Positions 26,655 through 34,804 of a stretch of 64,000 nt of DNA are shown piece by piece. The notes beneath the pieces are model-generated. The model had not been told where the DNA came from. It worked only from the letters and a program-made list of their open reading frames with translations, and did not search any database. Positions within the stretch are counted from its first letter, which is position 1; every line of letters begins with the position of its first letter. The DNA lies in assembly GCF_000424465.1 (NCBI RefSeq), contig NZ_AUJY01000001.1:165588-229587 (forward strand), in the 5' to 3' direction. The DNA is from Butyrivibrio hungatei NK4A153 (GTDB taxonomy: Bacteria; Bacillota; Clostridia; Lachnospirales; Lachnospiraceae). A program made the translations under genes and the position numbers.

Positions 26655-27518
26655 TTATTTGGCTTCATTTTGGGTGATGCTATCAAAAATCTTTTGAATT
26701 TCATCTTTTGGAAGATCCGGAATTGAAGCAATGATTGTATCTAAAGAAACTCCGTTTTTTATAAGATTGATTGCTGTTTGACGGTTGGCTTCATTTTTTC
26801 CTTCAAGCAGACCTTTGTTTATTGCATCATCAAGTAAGTAATTCATTGTAGTACCTCCTTTTGGAAAGCGTTCTCGTAATATTTCAAAATGGTTATTACC
26901 TGTTAAGACAGATATTATTTTTAGTAGTGGATCAGGAAACTCGATTTGTTCATTATAATCAGCTGTGTCGGTAATCCCACTCATGTATTTGGCAAGTATT
27001 TTAAAATCGCTATGAAACAAAGTGTTGATTTCGTTATTGGTCATGTGAGAGATATCAAATACATTGATATGATAATCACTTACATATTTATCAAGACATT
27101 TTGGAATGTCTAATCTTTCTTTGAGATTTCTGGGAGCATTCCATGCCTCTTTTCCATAGTATAACACAATAGTTATAACCGGATATCGCTTGGATTGATT
27201 TTTTTCCAGAAGCTGGCTTCTGTATGATGCTCCGTCATAACCGATCACGCGTAAGACCATGTCTTTATCTATTGTGGTCTGATTTTCAATTCCTATTATG
27301 GAAAATATGACATTTTCTTTTGACCATCGTTTTACAATATCACGTTCTTGTTCGTGTAACTTGCCGTCATCAGCTTTATACTGTGATTTATGTGGGAGGT
27401 CGATTAGTTCGTCCTCTTTGATGGTTTGATTTCCTCCAAATAATGTTCCGTTTACAATGTCTGCGAAGATTTTATTGATTTCTTCAAAATGCTTTTCTGC
27501 AATATCTTTCTTTCCCAT
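26655..27518 (-). CDS. Rpn family recombination-promoting nuclease / PD-(D/E)XK putative transposase
   Basis: A 287-residue protein on the minus strand. FSIIGIENQTTIDKDMVLRV contains the GIENQT block of the PD-(D/E)XK nuclease fold found in Rpn and transposase_31-like proteins, followed by VITIVLYYGKEAWNAPRNL, also typical. The C-terminus carries the short repeat-like segments often seen in the family (GLLEGKNEANRQTAINLIKN, SLDTIIASIPDLPKDEI). ATG 27518 has AAAGG 5 nt upstream and is preferred to GTG 27524. Rpn proteins are linked to recombination and, in recent work, to phage defence. It is the only minus-strand gene before 63 kb and sits next to tRNA-Glu, so it was probably acquired. Confidence 0.75.
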   Translation of the reverse strand: MGKKDIAEKHFEEINKIFADIVNGTLFGGNQTIKEDELIDLPHKSQYKADDGKLHEQERDIVKRWSKENVIFSIIGIENQTTIDKDMVLRVIGYDGASYRSQLLEKNQSKRYPVITIVLYYGKEAWNAPRNLKERLDIPKCLDKYVSDYHINVFDISHMTNNEINTLFHSDFKILAKYMSGITDTADYNEQIEFPDPLLKIISVLTGNNHFEILRERFPKGGTTMNYLLDDAINKGLLEGKNEANRQTAINLIKNGVSLDTIIASIPDLPKDEIQKIFDSITQNEAK

Positions 27519-27540
27519 ATGCACCTTTCAATTGTATAGA

Positions 27541-27816
27541 TTTGGCGATAAGCCATGAATTCAGCAAAGAATGGTTGTTGAAAAACCTGCTGACTTAGAT
27601 AGGATATCATATAAATCTTAAGAAATACCTACGAAAAATCTTAAGATTTCTTGTAGATTGTGATGTTATACAGCATCAATCGTTTTCACCATGATAGAGG
27701 ATGATGTGTTCAAGAGAAAACCGCTTTCCATGCGGCTTTTTCCATATATATACAGCGCAAAAAGGGCAGTGACGGCTACTTTTTTAAAATTTTTTGAAAA
27801 AAATTTAAAAAAGTGC
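27541..27816 (+). other. 276-bp intergenic stretch with inverted repeats and an orphan terminator-like hairpin
   Basis: No convincing gene. AAATCTTAAGA (27613-27623) and TCTTAAGATTT (27639-27649) form a perfect 11-bp inverted repeat. CCGC/GCGG (27721-27735) with flanking A and T runs forms a terminator-like hairpin to about 27741, with no plus-strand gene upstream to terminate. The last 40 bp are nearly pure A/T and form an UP-element-like block before the tRNA promoter. Confidence 0.5.
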
Positions 27817-27845
27817 TTGCATTATTTCAAACTATGAGATAATAT
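27817..27845 (+). promoter_or_regulatory. Promoter of tRNA-Glu
   Basis: TTGCAT (27817-27822), 17-bp spacer, TAATAT (27840-27845), preceded by an A/T-only tract resembling an UP element, as expected for a stable RNA gene. Confidence 0.8.
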
Positions 27846-27887
27846 AAACAAGTCGCCGCGATACAGCGGCTGACACAAAGCTACTAA

Positions 27888-27959
27888 GCCTCGTTGGTCA
27901 AGCGGTTAAGACGCTGCCCTCTCACGGCAGAATCAGCGGTTCGATTCCGCTACGAGGTA
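27888..27959 (+). tRNA. tRNA-Glu (anticodon CTC)
   Basis: Cloverleaf of 72 nt: acceptor arms GCCTCGT and ACGAGGT, D-arm with GGTCAAGCGGTTAAGAC, anticodon stem CTGCC/GGCAG around loop CTCTCAC giving anticodon CTC, and T-arm AGCGGTTCGATTCCGCT. The discriminator is A and CCA is not encoded. It reads GAG codons. It is a single gene with its own promoter and terminator. Confidence 0.96.
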
Positions 27960-27990
27960 CGCAAGACTGTTTTTAACAGCCCAACCCGAG

Positions 27991-28019
27991 ATCAAGTCCT
28001 TTGTGACTTGATTTTTTCT
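27991..28019 (+). terminator. Terminator after tRNA-Glu
   Basis: ATCAAGTC and GACTTGAT pair over a 6-nt loop and are followed by a T run. Confidence 0.88.
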
Positions 28020-28031
28020 TTGAAGTAGCTG

Positions 28032-28060
28032 TTTACAAACAGCGCGACGCAAGTTATAAT
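28032..28060 (+). promoter_or_regulatory. Promoter of the rimP-nusA-infB operon
   Basis: TTTACA (28032-28037), 17-bp spacer, TATAAT (28055-28060). Predicted transcription start about 28067, leaving a leader of about 118 nt before rimP. Confidence 0.85.
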
Positions 28061-28075
28061 GTAGTTGATTTTAGG

Positions 28076-28101
28076 AGTGGACTTTCGCGAGTCCACTTTT
28101 T
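28076..28101 (+). promoter_or_regulatory. Terminator-like hairpin in the rimP-nusA leader, candidate attenuator
   Basis: AGTGGACT (28076-28083), loop TTCGCG, AGTCCACT (28090-28097), then a T run to 28101. It begins only about 9 nt after the predicted transcription start and precedes the operon for NusA, a protein that promotes termination at hairpins, so feedback attenuation is plausible. The tRNA-Glu terminator lies upstream, so this hairpin is not needed for that gene. Confidence 0.55.
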
Positions 28102-28184
28102 GCATGTTTCGGATTTTTTTCATATTTCATTGACGGCAAAAATAAAGAAGTGAAATTTGAAATATCTGAATTTAAGGAGATTGA

Positions 28185-28649
28185 ATGTCCAGGAAAGAAG
28201 ATATCGAGAAGAAAACAGAAGAACTGCTCGCACCTATTGCGGAGGCAAACGGTGTAAGGATTTATGATGTCGAATATGTGAAGGAAGCCGGAGAGTGGTA
28301 CCTCAGAGCATATATTGACAAGGACGAAGGGGTTAATATCAACGATTGCGTCAATGTAAATCATGCTTTATCCGATGCCCTCGACGTGGATGACTTCATT
28401 GAGGATGCATATACACTTGAAGTCAGCAGTCCGGGACTGGGAAGGCAGCTTAAGAAGGACAGACATTTTGAGAACAGTCTCGGTAAGGAAGTTGAGCTTA
28501 AGCTATACAAGGCAATTGACGGAATAAAAGAGTTTGCCGGTACACTTAAGAGCTACGATAGCACTTCGGTTACCGTAACTATAAATGACAAAGACGAAAC
28601 TTTTTTGAGAAAAGAAATATCAGTTATTAAGCTTGCTCTGGATTTTTAA
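28185..28649 (+). CDS. rimP: Ribosome maturation factor RimP
   Basis: A 154-residue protein needed for maturation of the 30S subunit. It shows the RimP two-domain form: an N-terminal alpha/beta domain with VRIYDVEYVKEAGEWYLRAY and the block EDAYTLEVSSPGLGRQLKK, then a C-terminal SH3-like barrel from about residue 90. AAGGAGA precedes the ATG. It is the first gene of the rimP-nusA-rnpM-L7Ae-infB-rbfA-nrnA operon and is 26 bp before nusA, the conserved arrangement in bacteria. Confidence 0.95.
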   Translation: MSRKEDIEKKTEELLAPIAEANGVRIYDVEYVKEAGEWYLRAYIDKDEGVNINDCVNVNHALSDALDVDDFIEDAYTLEVSSPGLGRQLKKDRHFENSLGKEVELKLYKAIDGIKEFAGTLKSYDSTSVTVTINDKDETFLRKEISVIKLALDF

Positions 28650-28675
28650 TCCGGGCGAAAAAGAAGGAGACTACG

Positions 28676-29941
28676 ATGAGTAAAGAATTAATGGATGCCC
28701 TTGACCTCTTGGAGAAGGAGAAGAACATCAGCAAGGATTCTCTGTTTGATGCTATTGAGAATTCTCTTGTCACAGCCTGCAAGAATAATTTCGGAAAGGC
28801 TGAGAACATCAGGGTAGAAGTTGACAGAGAGAACTGTGATTTCAAGTGCTATGCTGAGAAAACAGTTGTTGAAACCGCAGATGATGTTATGGATCCTATG
28901 CTTGAAATCTCTCTTGATGATGCCAAGAAGATCAGCAAGAAGAGCAAGGTTGATGATATTGTCAATGTTCCCCTCAATTCCAAAGAGTTCGGCCGTATTG
29001 CTACTCAGAATGCCAAGAACGTAATTCTTCAGAAGATCCGTGAGGAAGAGCGCGGAGCTATATATAACGAGTATTACAAGAAAGAGCATGATATCGTTAC
29101 CGGTGTTATTCAGAGATATGTCGGAAAGAATATCAGCATCAACCTCGGTCGTGCAGATGCTATTCTCAATGAGAACGAGCAGGTTGAGAGCGAGGCAAAA
29201 TCAGGTTTCTACAAACCTACATCAAGAATCAGACTTTATGTCCTCGAAGTAAAGAACGGTTCGAAGGGACCCAGAATTCTTGTTTCAAGAACTCATCCCG
29301 ATCTTGTAAAGAGACTTTTTGAGCAGGAAGTTGCGGAGATTCAGGACGGAACAGTAGAGATCAAGAGTATCGCGAGAGAAGCAGGAAGCCGTACAAAGAT
29401 CGCCGTATACTCAAACAATCCGAATGTTGATGCTGTAGGTGCTTGCGTAGGTGTCAACGGAGCAAGAGTTAATCTTATTGTAGATGAGCTTAACGGTGAG
29501 AAGATCGATGTTATCAACTGGGATGAGAACCCCGGTAACCTCATTCAGAATGCTCTTTCACCCGCAAAGATCGTTGCCGTATTTGCTGATCCCGATGAGA
29601 AGAGTGCTAAGGTAGTCGTTCCCGATTATCAGCTTTCACTTGCAATCGGCAAGGAAGGTCAGAATGCAAGACTTGCAGCAAGACTTACAGGTTACAAGAT
29701 CGATATAAAGAGCGAAACACAGGCTAAGGATGCTCCCGGATTCCGTATGGAAGATTATCTTGATGATGAAGAAGATTACGATGAGGAGTATGAAGAAGGC
29801 GAGATCGAAGAAGTAGAAGAAGTTGAAGTAGACGACGCTGAGATCGAAGAAGTAGAAGAAGTTGAAGTAGACGACGCTGAGATCGAAGAAGCAGAAGATG
29901 TTGAAATTGAAGTGGAAGAGGACACTGACGCAGAGGAATAA
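28676..29941 (+). CDS. nusA: Transcription termination/antitermination protein NusA with long acidic tail
   Basis: A 421-residue protein. The N-terminal RNA-polymerase-binding domain (about 1-130), S1 domain (about 135-200, VTGVIQRYVGKNISINLGRA), and two KH domains (GACVGVNGARVNLIVDELNG; LAIGKEGQNARLAARLTGY) are all present and end near residue 350. A further 65-70 residues are almost wholly Glu/Asp/Val and contain a tandem 13-residue repeat. Clostridial NusA often has a shorter acidic end; this one is unusually long and regular. NusA pauses RNA polymerase and promotes hairpin termination. Confidence 0.96.
   Translation: MSKELMDALDLLEKEKNISKDSLFDAIENSLVTACKNNFGKAENIRVEVDRENCDFKCYAEKTVVETADDVMDPMLEISLDDAKKISKKSKVDDIVNVPLNSKEFGRIATQNAKNVILQKIREEERGAIYNEYYKKEHDIVTGVIQRYVGKNISINLGRADAILNENEQVESEAKSGFYKPTSRIRLYVLEVKNGSKGPRILVSRTHPDLVKRLFEQEVAEIQDGTVEIKSIAREAGSRTKIAVYSNNPNVDAVGACVGVNGARVNLIVDELNGEKIDVINWDENPGNLIQNALSPAKIVAVFADPDEKSAKVVVPDYQLSLAIGKEGQNARLAARLTGYKIDIKSETQAKDAPGFRMEDYLDDEEDYDEEYEEGEIEEVEEVEVDDAEIEEVEEVEVDDAEIEEAEDVEIEVEEDTDAEE
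29803..29880 (+). repeat. 39-bp tandem repeat in the 3' end of nusA
   Basis: Two identical 39-bp units (29803-29841 and 29842-29880), each encoding 13 residues (EIEEVEEVEVDDA in one register), followed by a third partial, diverged unit. Length is a multiple of 3, so copy-number change would lengthen or shorten the acidic tail without a frameshift. Confidence 0.9.
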
Positions 29942-29942
29942 G

Positions 29943-30203
29943 ATGCAGAAGAAAATTCCAACAAGAAAGTGTGTAGGCTGCGGAGAGATGCGTGACAAGA
30001 AGGACATGATAAGAGTTATCAAGACTCCCGAAGGTGAGATATGTCTTGATGTCACAGGCAGGGCGAATGGAAGAGGCGCATATATATGTAACAGTGCCGA
30101 ATGTCTAAAAAAAGCAGTTAAGAACAGGGGACTTGAGAAATCTTTGAAAGCTCAGATTCCCGGAGACATACTTGAGCAGATGAATAAGGAGCTCGGAGAG
30201 TAA
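29943..30203 (+). CDS. rnpM: RNase P modulator RnpM (YlxR family)
   Basis: An 86-residue YlxR-type protein. It has the expected TRKCVGCGEMRDKKDMIRV block with a CxxC pair and TGRANGRGAYIC, the family signature. YlxR was recently shown to bind and inhibit RNase P RNA in Bacillus. Start ATG 29943, 1 bp after the nusA stop, with GAGG upstream; the same frame is open farther upstream inside nusA but those starts overlap nusA and lack a binding site. Its stop lies 1 bp before the next start, so nusA, rnpM and the L7Ae gene are tightly coupled. Confidence 0.92.
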   Translation: MQKKIPTRKCVGCGEMRDKKDMIRVIKTPEGEICLDVTGRANGRGAYICNSAECLKKAVKNRGLEKSLKAQIPGDILEQMNKELGE

Positions 30204-30204
30204 A

Positions 30205-30516
30205 TTGGATAGTAAAAAGATTTATTCTTTGCTTGGCCTTAGTGCAAGGGCCGGGAAATTAAAGAGCGGAGAGTTTTCCGTATTGGATGCGATCCGCAGC
30301 GGCAAAGCATGTGTCGTGATAGTGAGTGAAGATGCTTCTGATAATACAAAGAAGCAGTTCAAAGATAAATGTAGTTATTATAATGTGCCTATTGCTTTTT
30401 TTGGAGACATGGAGAGCCTCGGGCATGCAGTTGGTAAAGGAGTTCGAACAAGCCTTGTCATCACCGACAAAGGGCTGGCGCAATCGCTTTTAAAGAACTT
30501 ACTACAAGAAGATTAG
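30205..30516 (+). CDS. L7Ae/YlxQ family ribosomal protein
   Basis: A 103-residue protein of the L7Ae/L30e/S12e/Gadd45 family (YlxQ, RplGA), which binds kink-turn RNA. LLGLSARAGKLKSGEFSVLD and the later ACVVIVSEDASDNTKKQFKD are characteristic. The start is TTG 30205 with GGAGAG just upstream, directly after rnpM. Known position between rnpM and infB supports the call. The exact RNA target in bacteria is uncertain. Confidence 0.9.
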   Translation: MDSKKIYSLLGLSARAGKLKSGEFSVLDAIRSGKACVVIVSEDASDNTKKQFKDKCSYYNVPIAFFGDMESLGHAVGKGVRTSLVITDKGLAQSLLKNLLQED

Positions 30517-30531
30517 TTGGAGGAAATGTGA

Positions 30532-33381
30532 ATGGCAAAAATTAAGATATCTGAACTTGCAACAGAGCTTGGGTGTGAAGGAAAAGCACTGCTTAGCTTT
30601 TTGCAGGAAAAGGGAATAGAGGCGAAGCGTTCGAACAGCTCGATTGATGACAATGAGGCGGAAATTGCAAGAAAGCATTTCGGCAAAAAGAGTGCAAATG
30701 ATGCACCCTCCAATGCCAATAAGGAAGCTAAGCCTGCTAAGACAGACGCATCTGCAAAAGGCGCGTCTGATCAGAGTGCTTCAGGTGATGCACCTAAGAA
30801 AAAGAAAAAGATCATAATGGTTACAAATGCCGGAAATTCCAAGATGGGCGGCTATCAGAACCAGAATAACAATAATGCGGGAAATAACAACCAGAGACGT
30901 GACAACAGAAATTCCGGTAATCAGAACAACAGAAGAGGAACTTTTGCTCAGTCACAGAATGTTTATCATCCCATTAAGCCTTTAACTGCACCTTCTCAGC
31001 TTGAGAGCTACGGAAACAGTTCTATTCCCAAGACTCCGGTTCAGAAGCAGGCACCTGCCAAGCAGGAAGCTCCCGCAAAACAGGAGACACAGGCTGTTAA
31101 GCCTAAGGAGACTGCTGTTGAGAATAAGCAGCCGGTAAAGGCACCCGTTAAGGAGAAAACAGAAAGACCCGCAGAGAGAAATGCGGCTCCTGCACAGAAC
31201 AATAACAGAAACGGTGCCGATAGAAGAGATAACAGAGGTCCTCGTCAGAACGGAGACAGAAATTCATTCCAGAACAGAAACGGTGCACAGGGCGGACCCA
31301 GAAACAACAATGCTCAGGGTAACGGTCCACGCAGGGACAACAATAACGGAAACAATGCTCAGAACGGTAAGTTCAGGGGCAAGGGCGACAACAATAAGTT
31401 TGCCGGAAATAAGTTTGATAAGGGCGCAAGAGGCGGATTTGCCGATGCACCTCAGAAAGAAAACTCAGGTCGCAGAGACGACGAGAGAAGAAGAATCGGT
31501 CAGGAAAAGGATAAGAGAAACAAGAAGGATCTTGCATACGAGCAGGAAGAGATGATGCCGAGAAGTAAGAGAGTCGGCAGATTCATCAAGCCTGAAGTTA
31601 AGAAGGTTGAAGAACCCGAAGAGCAGATCAAGGTTATCTCAATTCCTGAGAAGGTTTCCATCAAGGAACTTGCTGAGAAGATGAAGATGCAGCCTTCAGT
31701 AATCATCAAGAAGCTCTTTATGGCAGGTCAGATTTCTACCGTTAATACAGAGCTTACTTATGAAGAGGCCGAGAATATAGCTATCGAATATGACATCATC
31801 TGTGAGAAGGAGATTCCCGTTGATATTATCGAGGAGCTTCTTAAAGAGGATGAGGACGCAGAAGAGACACTTAAGAAGAGACCTCCTGTTGTCTGCGTAA
31901 TGGGTCACGTTGACCATGGTAAGACTTCACTTCTTGATGCTATTCGTAAGACAAGCGTTACAGACAGAGAGGCAGGCGGTATCACACAGAGAATCGGTGC
32001 TTACACTGTATCTGTAAATGACCAGAAGATCACATTCCTTGATACTCCCGGTCACGAAGCATTCACTGCAATGCGTATGAGAGGTGCTACATCAACAGAT
32101 ATCGCAGTTCTTGTTGTTGCTGCCGATGATGGTGTAATGCCACAGACTGTTGAGGCTATCAACCATGCCAAGGCAGCTGAAGTTGAGATTATCGTAGCAG
32201 TTAATAAGATAGATAAGCCTAATGCAAATATCGATAAGGTTAAGCAGGAAATGACTGAATATGGCCTTATTTCAACAGATTGGGGCGGAACAACAGAATT
32301 TGTTCCCGTTTCAGCTAAGTCCGGAGAGGGAATTGAGACGCTTCTTGAGACTATCATTCTTACAGCTGATATTCTCGAGCTCAAGGCTAATCCTGACAGA
32401 GAAGCAAGAGGTCTCGTACTTGAGGCAAGACTTGATAAGGGTCGCGGACCTGTTGCAAACGTACTTGTTCAGAAGGGTACACTTCACGTTGGTGACTTCA
32501 TTTCAGCCGGTGCAAGCTCAGGTAAGGTTAGAGCGATGGTTGACGATAAGGGCAACAAGCTCAAGGAAGCACTTCCTTCACAGCCTGTTGAGATTCTTGG
32601 CCTTTCAGATGTTCCAAACGCAGGTGAAGTATTCCTCGGACATGAGACTGACAAGCAGGCTAAGCAGTATGCCAACACATACCTTCAGCAGCATAAGAAA
32701 GACCTTATCGAAGAGACAAAGGCTAAGATGTCACTTGACGATCTGTACTCCAAGATTGAGGAAGGAAGACTTCAGGAACTCAATATTATTATCAAGGCAG
32801 ACGTTCAGGGTAGCGTAGAGGCACTTAAGCAGAGCCTCCTTAAGCTTTCAAACGAGGAAGTTGTTGTTAAGGTTATTCACGGCGGTGTTGGTGCCATCAA
32901 TGAGTCTGACGTAACTCTTGCCGCAGCTTCAAGTGCTATCATCATCGGATTTGACGTTCGTCCCGATGCGACAGCAAAGAGCATGGCAGAGCACGAAGGC
33001 GTAGAGATCAAGCTTTACAAGGTTATCTACCAGGCAATCGAAGAAATCGAATTTGCCATGAAGGGTATGCTTGCTCCTATCTTCGAAGAGAGAGTTACCG
33101 GACATGCCGAAGTCAGACAGATATTCAAGGCTTCTAAGGTCGGAAATATCGCAGGTTCCTTCGTTAAGGACGGTATCATTAAGAAAAATTGCAAGGTTCG
33201 TATTTCCAGAGATGGTGAGCAAATCTTCGAAGGTGATCTTGCATCCCTTAAGAGATTCAAGGACGATGTCAAGGAAGTTAAGGAAGGCTTCGAGTGCGGT
33301 CTTGTATTTGACGGCTTTGATCAGATTCACGAAGGTGATCTTGTAGAAGCTTACGAGATGGTGGAAGTACCCAGAACCTAA
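30532..33381 (+). CDS. infB: Translation initiation factor IF-2
   Basis: A 949-residue GTPase that brings fMet-tRNA to the 30S subunit and promotes subunit joining. An IF2N domain (ISELATELGCEGKALLSFL) begins the protein; residues about 60-350 are a low-complexity Asn/Arg/Gln/Gly and Ala/Pro/Lys-rich linker; a second IF2N domain (SIKELAEKMKMQPSVIIKKL) lies near 370. The G domain has GHVDHGKTSLLDAIR (G1, about 460), DTPGHEAF (G3), NKIDKPNA (G4) and SAKSGEG (G5). Domains II-IV complete the family length. The Asn-rich linker is longer than in many relatives. Confidence 0.97.
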   Translation: MAKIKISELATELGCEGKALLSFLQEKGIEAKRSNSSIDDNEAEIARKHFGKKSANDAPSNANKEAKPAKTDASAKGASDQSASGDAPKKKKKIIMVTNAGNSKMGGYQNQNNNNAGNNNQRRDNRNSGNQNNRRGTFAQSQNVYHPIKPLTAPSQLESYGNSSIPKTPVQKQAPAKQEAPAKQETQAVKPKETAVENKQPVKAPVKEKTERPAERNAAPAQNNNRNGADRRDNRGPRQNGDRNSFQNRNGAQGGPRNNNAQGNGPRRDNNNGNNAQNGKFRGKGDNNKFAGNKFDKGARGGFADAPQKENSGRRDDERRRIGQEKDKRNKKDLAYEQEEMMPRSKRVGRFIKPEVKKVEEPEEQIKVISIPEKVSIKELAEKMKMQPSVIIKKLFMAGQISTVNTELTYEEAENIAIEYDIICEKEIPVDIIEELLKEDEDAEETLKKRPPVVCVMGHVDHGKTSLLDAIRKTSVTDREAGGITQRIGAYTVSVNDQKITFLDTPGHEAFTAMRMRGATSTDIAVLVVAADDGVMPQTVEAINHAKAAEVEIIVAVNKIDKPNANIDKVKQEMTEYGLISTDWGGTTEFVPVSAKSGEGIETLLETIILTADILELKANPDREARGLVLEARLDKGRGPVANVLVQKGTLHVGDFISAGASSGKVRAMVDDKGNKLKEALPSQPVEILGLSDVPNAGEVFLGHETDKQAKQYANTYLQQHKKDLIEETKAKMSLDDLYSKIEEGRLQELNIIIKADVQGSVEALKQSLLKLSNEEVVVKVIHGGVGAINESDVTLAAASSAIIIGFDVRPDATAKSMAEHEGVEIKLYKVIYQAIEEIEFAMKGMLAPIFEERVTGHAEVRQIFKASKVGNIAGSFVKDGIIKKNCKVRISRDGEQIFEGDLASLKRFKDDVKEVKEGFECGLVFDGFDQIHEGDLVEAYEMVEVPRT

Positions 33382-33392
33382 GAAAGGTAAAA

Positions 33393-33788
33393 ATGCGAAA
33401 GAACAGCAATAAAAATAAAAGAATAAACGGTGAGGTTCAGAAAGTTATATCCGAAGCTATCAGATATAGCAAAGATCCCAGAATCAGTCCCATGACATCC
33501 GTAATGGATGTTGAACTTGCTCCGGACCTTAAGACATGTAAGGTCTGGGTCACTGTAATGGGAAATGATGAGGATAGGGAGAGAACCGAAGCCGGACTTA
33601 AGAGCGCAGCGGGATATATCAGAAGTACTCTGGCAAAAGAGCTCAATATGAGATATACGCCCGAGCTTCGCTTTATCATGGATGACTCCATTGAATATGC
33701 AATCAATATGTCCAAGAAGATTGATGAAGTAACAGCAAAGGATAATGAAGCAAAGATTGCTCGCGGAGAGGAAATCGATGAGGATTGA
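33393..33788 (+). CDS. rbfA: 30S ribosome-binding factor A
   Basis: A 131-residue KH-like-fold protein that helps mature the 16S rRNA 5' end at low temperature. The signature region RISPMTSVMDVELAPDLKTC and YIRSTLAKELNMRYTPELRF match the family. It lies 12 bp after infB with AAGAAAGG upstream, and its last 11 bp overlap the nrnA start, indicating translational coupling. Confidence 0.95.
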   Translation: MRKNSNKNKRINGEVQKVISEAIRYSKDPRISPMTSVMDVELAPDLKTCKVWVTVMGNDEDRERTEAGLKSAAGYIRSTLAKELNMRYTPELRFIMDDSIEYAINMSKKIDEVTAKDNEAKIARGEEIDED

Positions 33789-34728
33789 TGATTATTTGAC
33801 TAATGTCGGTACAGTTGGAATCAGCGGACATGTGAGACCTGACGGAGACTGTGTTGGGTCATGTATGAGTATGTATCTTTACCTCAGAAAGAATTATCCG
33901 AATATCAAGGTGGATGTTTTTCTTGAAAAAATACCTCAGGAGCTTACATTTATCAAAGATTCCGACAAGATAAACAATGATTTTGTTTCGGAAGTTGAAA
34001 GCTACGATCTGTTTATTGCGCTTGATTGCGGAAAAGAGCGCACAGGCGGCGCGGAGAAGTTTTTTGATTATGCAAAAAAGACGGTAAATATAGATCATCA
34101 CATCAGTAATCCCGGAACAGGTGATGCAAATTACGTTGTTCCTACAGCAAGTTCTGCTTGTGAGCTTGTTTATGACGTTCTTGATAAAGAGCGCATGGAT
34201 GTTGAGATAGCTAAGGCTATTTATACCGGAATGGTTACTGACACTGGAGTCTTCAAATATTCAAACACATCTCCGAAGACAATGGAGATTGCGGCAAAAC
34301 TCATAGCTTACGGTTTTGATTTCGGAAGTCTTATCGACCATGTTTTTTATGAAAAGACTTATCTTCAGAACCAGATACTTGGAAGAGCGCTTTTAGAGAG
34401 CATTCGTCTTCTTGACGGAAGATGTATCGTATCTGTTATCTCTAAGCAGACAATGGATTTCTACGGCGCTGAATCAAGCGATCTTGATGGTATAGTAAGT
34501 CAGATGCTTCTCACCATCGGAGTTGATTGTTCGATTTTTGCTTATGAGCTGGCTCCTTTGGAATATAAGGTCAGCCTTCGCAGTAACGGCGCTGTCGATG
34601 TAGCCAAGGTTGCAGCGATATTTGGTGGCGGTGGTCATCAGAGAGCGGCAGGATGCAGCGTAAACGGAACTTATCATGATGTAATAAACAATATAATGAA
34701 ATATGTTCAGCATCAGCTTGAAGAGTGA
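33778..34728 (+). CDS. nrnA: DHH/DHHA1 phosphoesterase NrnA (nanoRNase / pAp phosphatase)
   Basis: A 316-residue two-domain phosphoesterase that degrades 2-5 nt RNAs and 3'-phosphoadenosine 5'-phosphate. Metal motifs: GHVRPDGDCVGS (about residues 17-28), ALDCGKE (about 80), NIDHHISN (about 105, the DHH), VTDTGVF (about 153). The C-terminal DHHA1 domain has GGGGHQRAAG. ATG 33778 overlaps the end of rbfA, with GGAGAGG at good spacing. It ends the rimP-led operon before a terminator. Confidence 0.94.
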   Translation: MRIDDYLTNVGTVGISGHVRPDGDCVGSCMSMYLYLRKNYPNIKVDVFLEKIPQELTFIKDSDKINNDFVSEVESYDLFIALDCGKERTGGAEKFFDYAKKTVNIDHHISNPGTGDANYVVPTASSACELVYDVLDKERMDVEIAKAIYTGMVTDTGVFKYSNTSPKTMEIAAKLIAYGFDFGSLIDHVFYEKTYLQNQILGRALLESIRLLDGRCIVSVISKQTMDFYGAESSDLDGIVSQMLLTIGVDCSIFAYELAPLEYKVSLRSNGAVDVAKVAAIFGGGGHQRAAGCSVNGTYHDVINNIMKYVQHQLEE

Positions 34729-34747
34729 GAACATATTGTATTAAACG

Positions 34748-34788
34748 AAAAAGGTACCCATAAAGATTACATTTAGGGGTACCTTTTT
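34748..34788 (+). terminator. Terminator between nrnA and truB
   Basis: AAAAAGGTACCC pairs with GGGGTACCTTTTT over a 16-nt loop, with a T run on the 3' side. truB starts only 16 bp later and no clear promoter separates them, so it may act as a partial terminator or attenuator within a longer operon. Confidence 0.75.
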
Positions 34789-34804
34789 GAGAGCACGGGA
34801 GAAT

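Noticed and set aside
27888-27959. tRNA-Glu as the integration site of the neighbouring nuclease gene
   Set aside because: No copy of the tRNA 3' end was found near 26650 or elsewhere in the window, and the nuclease gene is on the 5' side.
29636-30055. Minus-strand frame of 139 codons rich in Phe/Leu over the nusA tail
   Set aside because: It is the antisense of the GAA/GAT-rich acidic repeat, which naturally lacks stops; no start signals.
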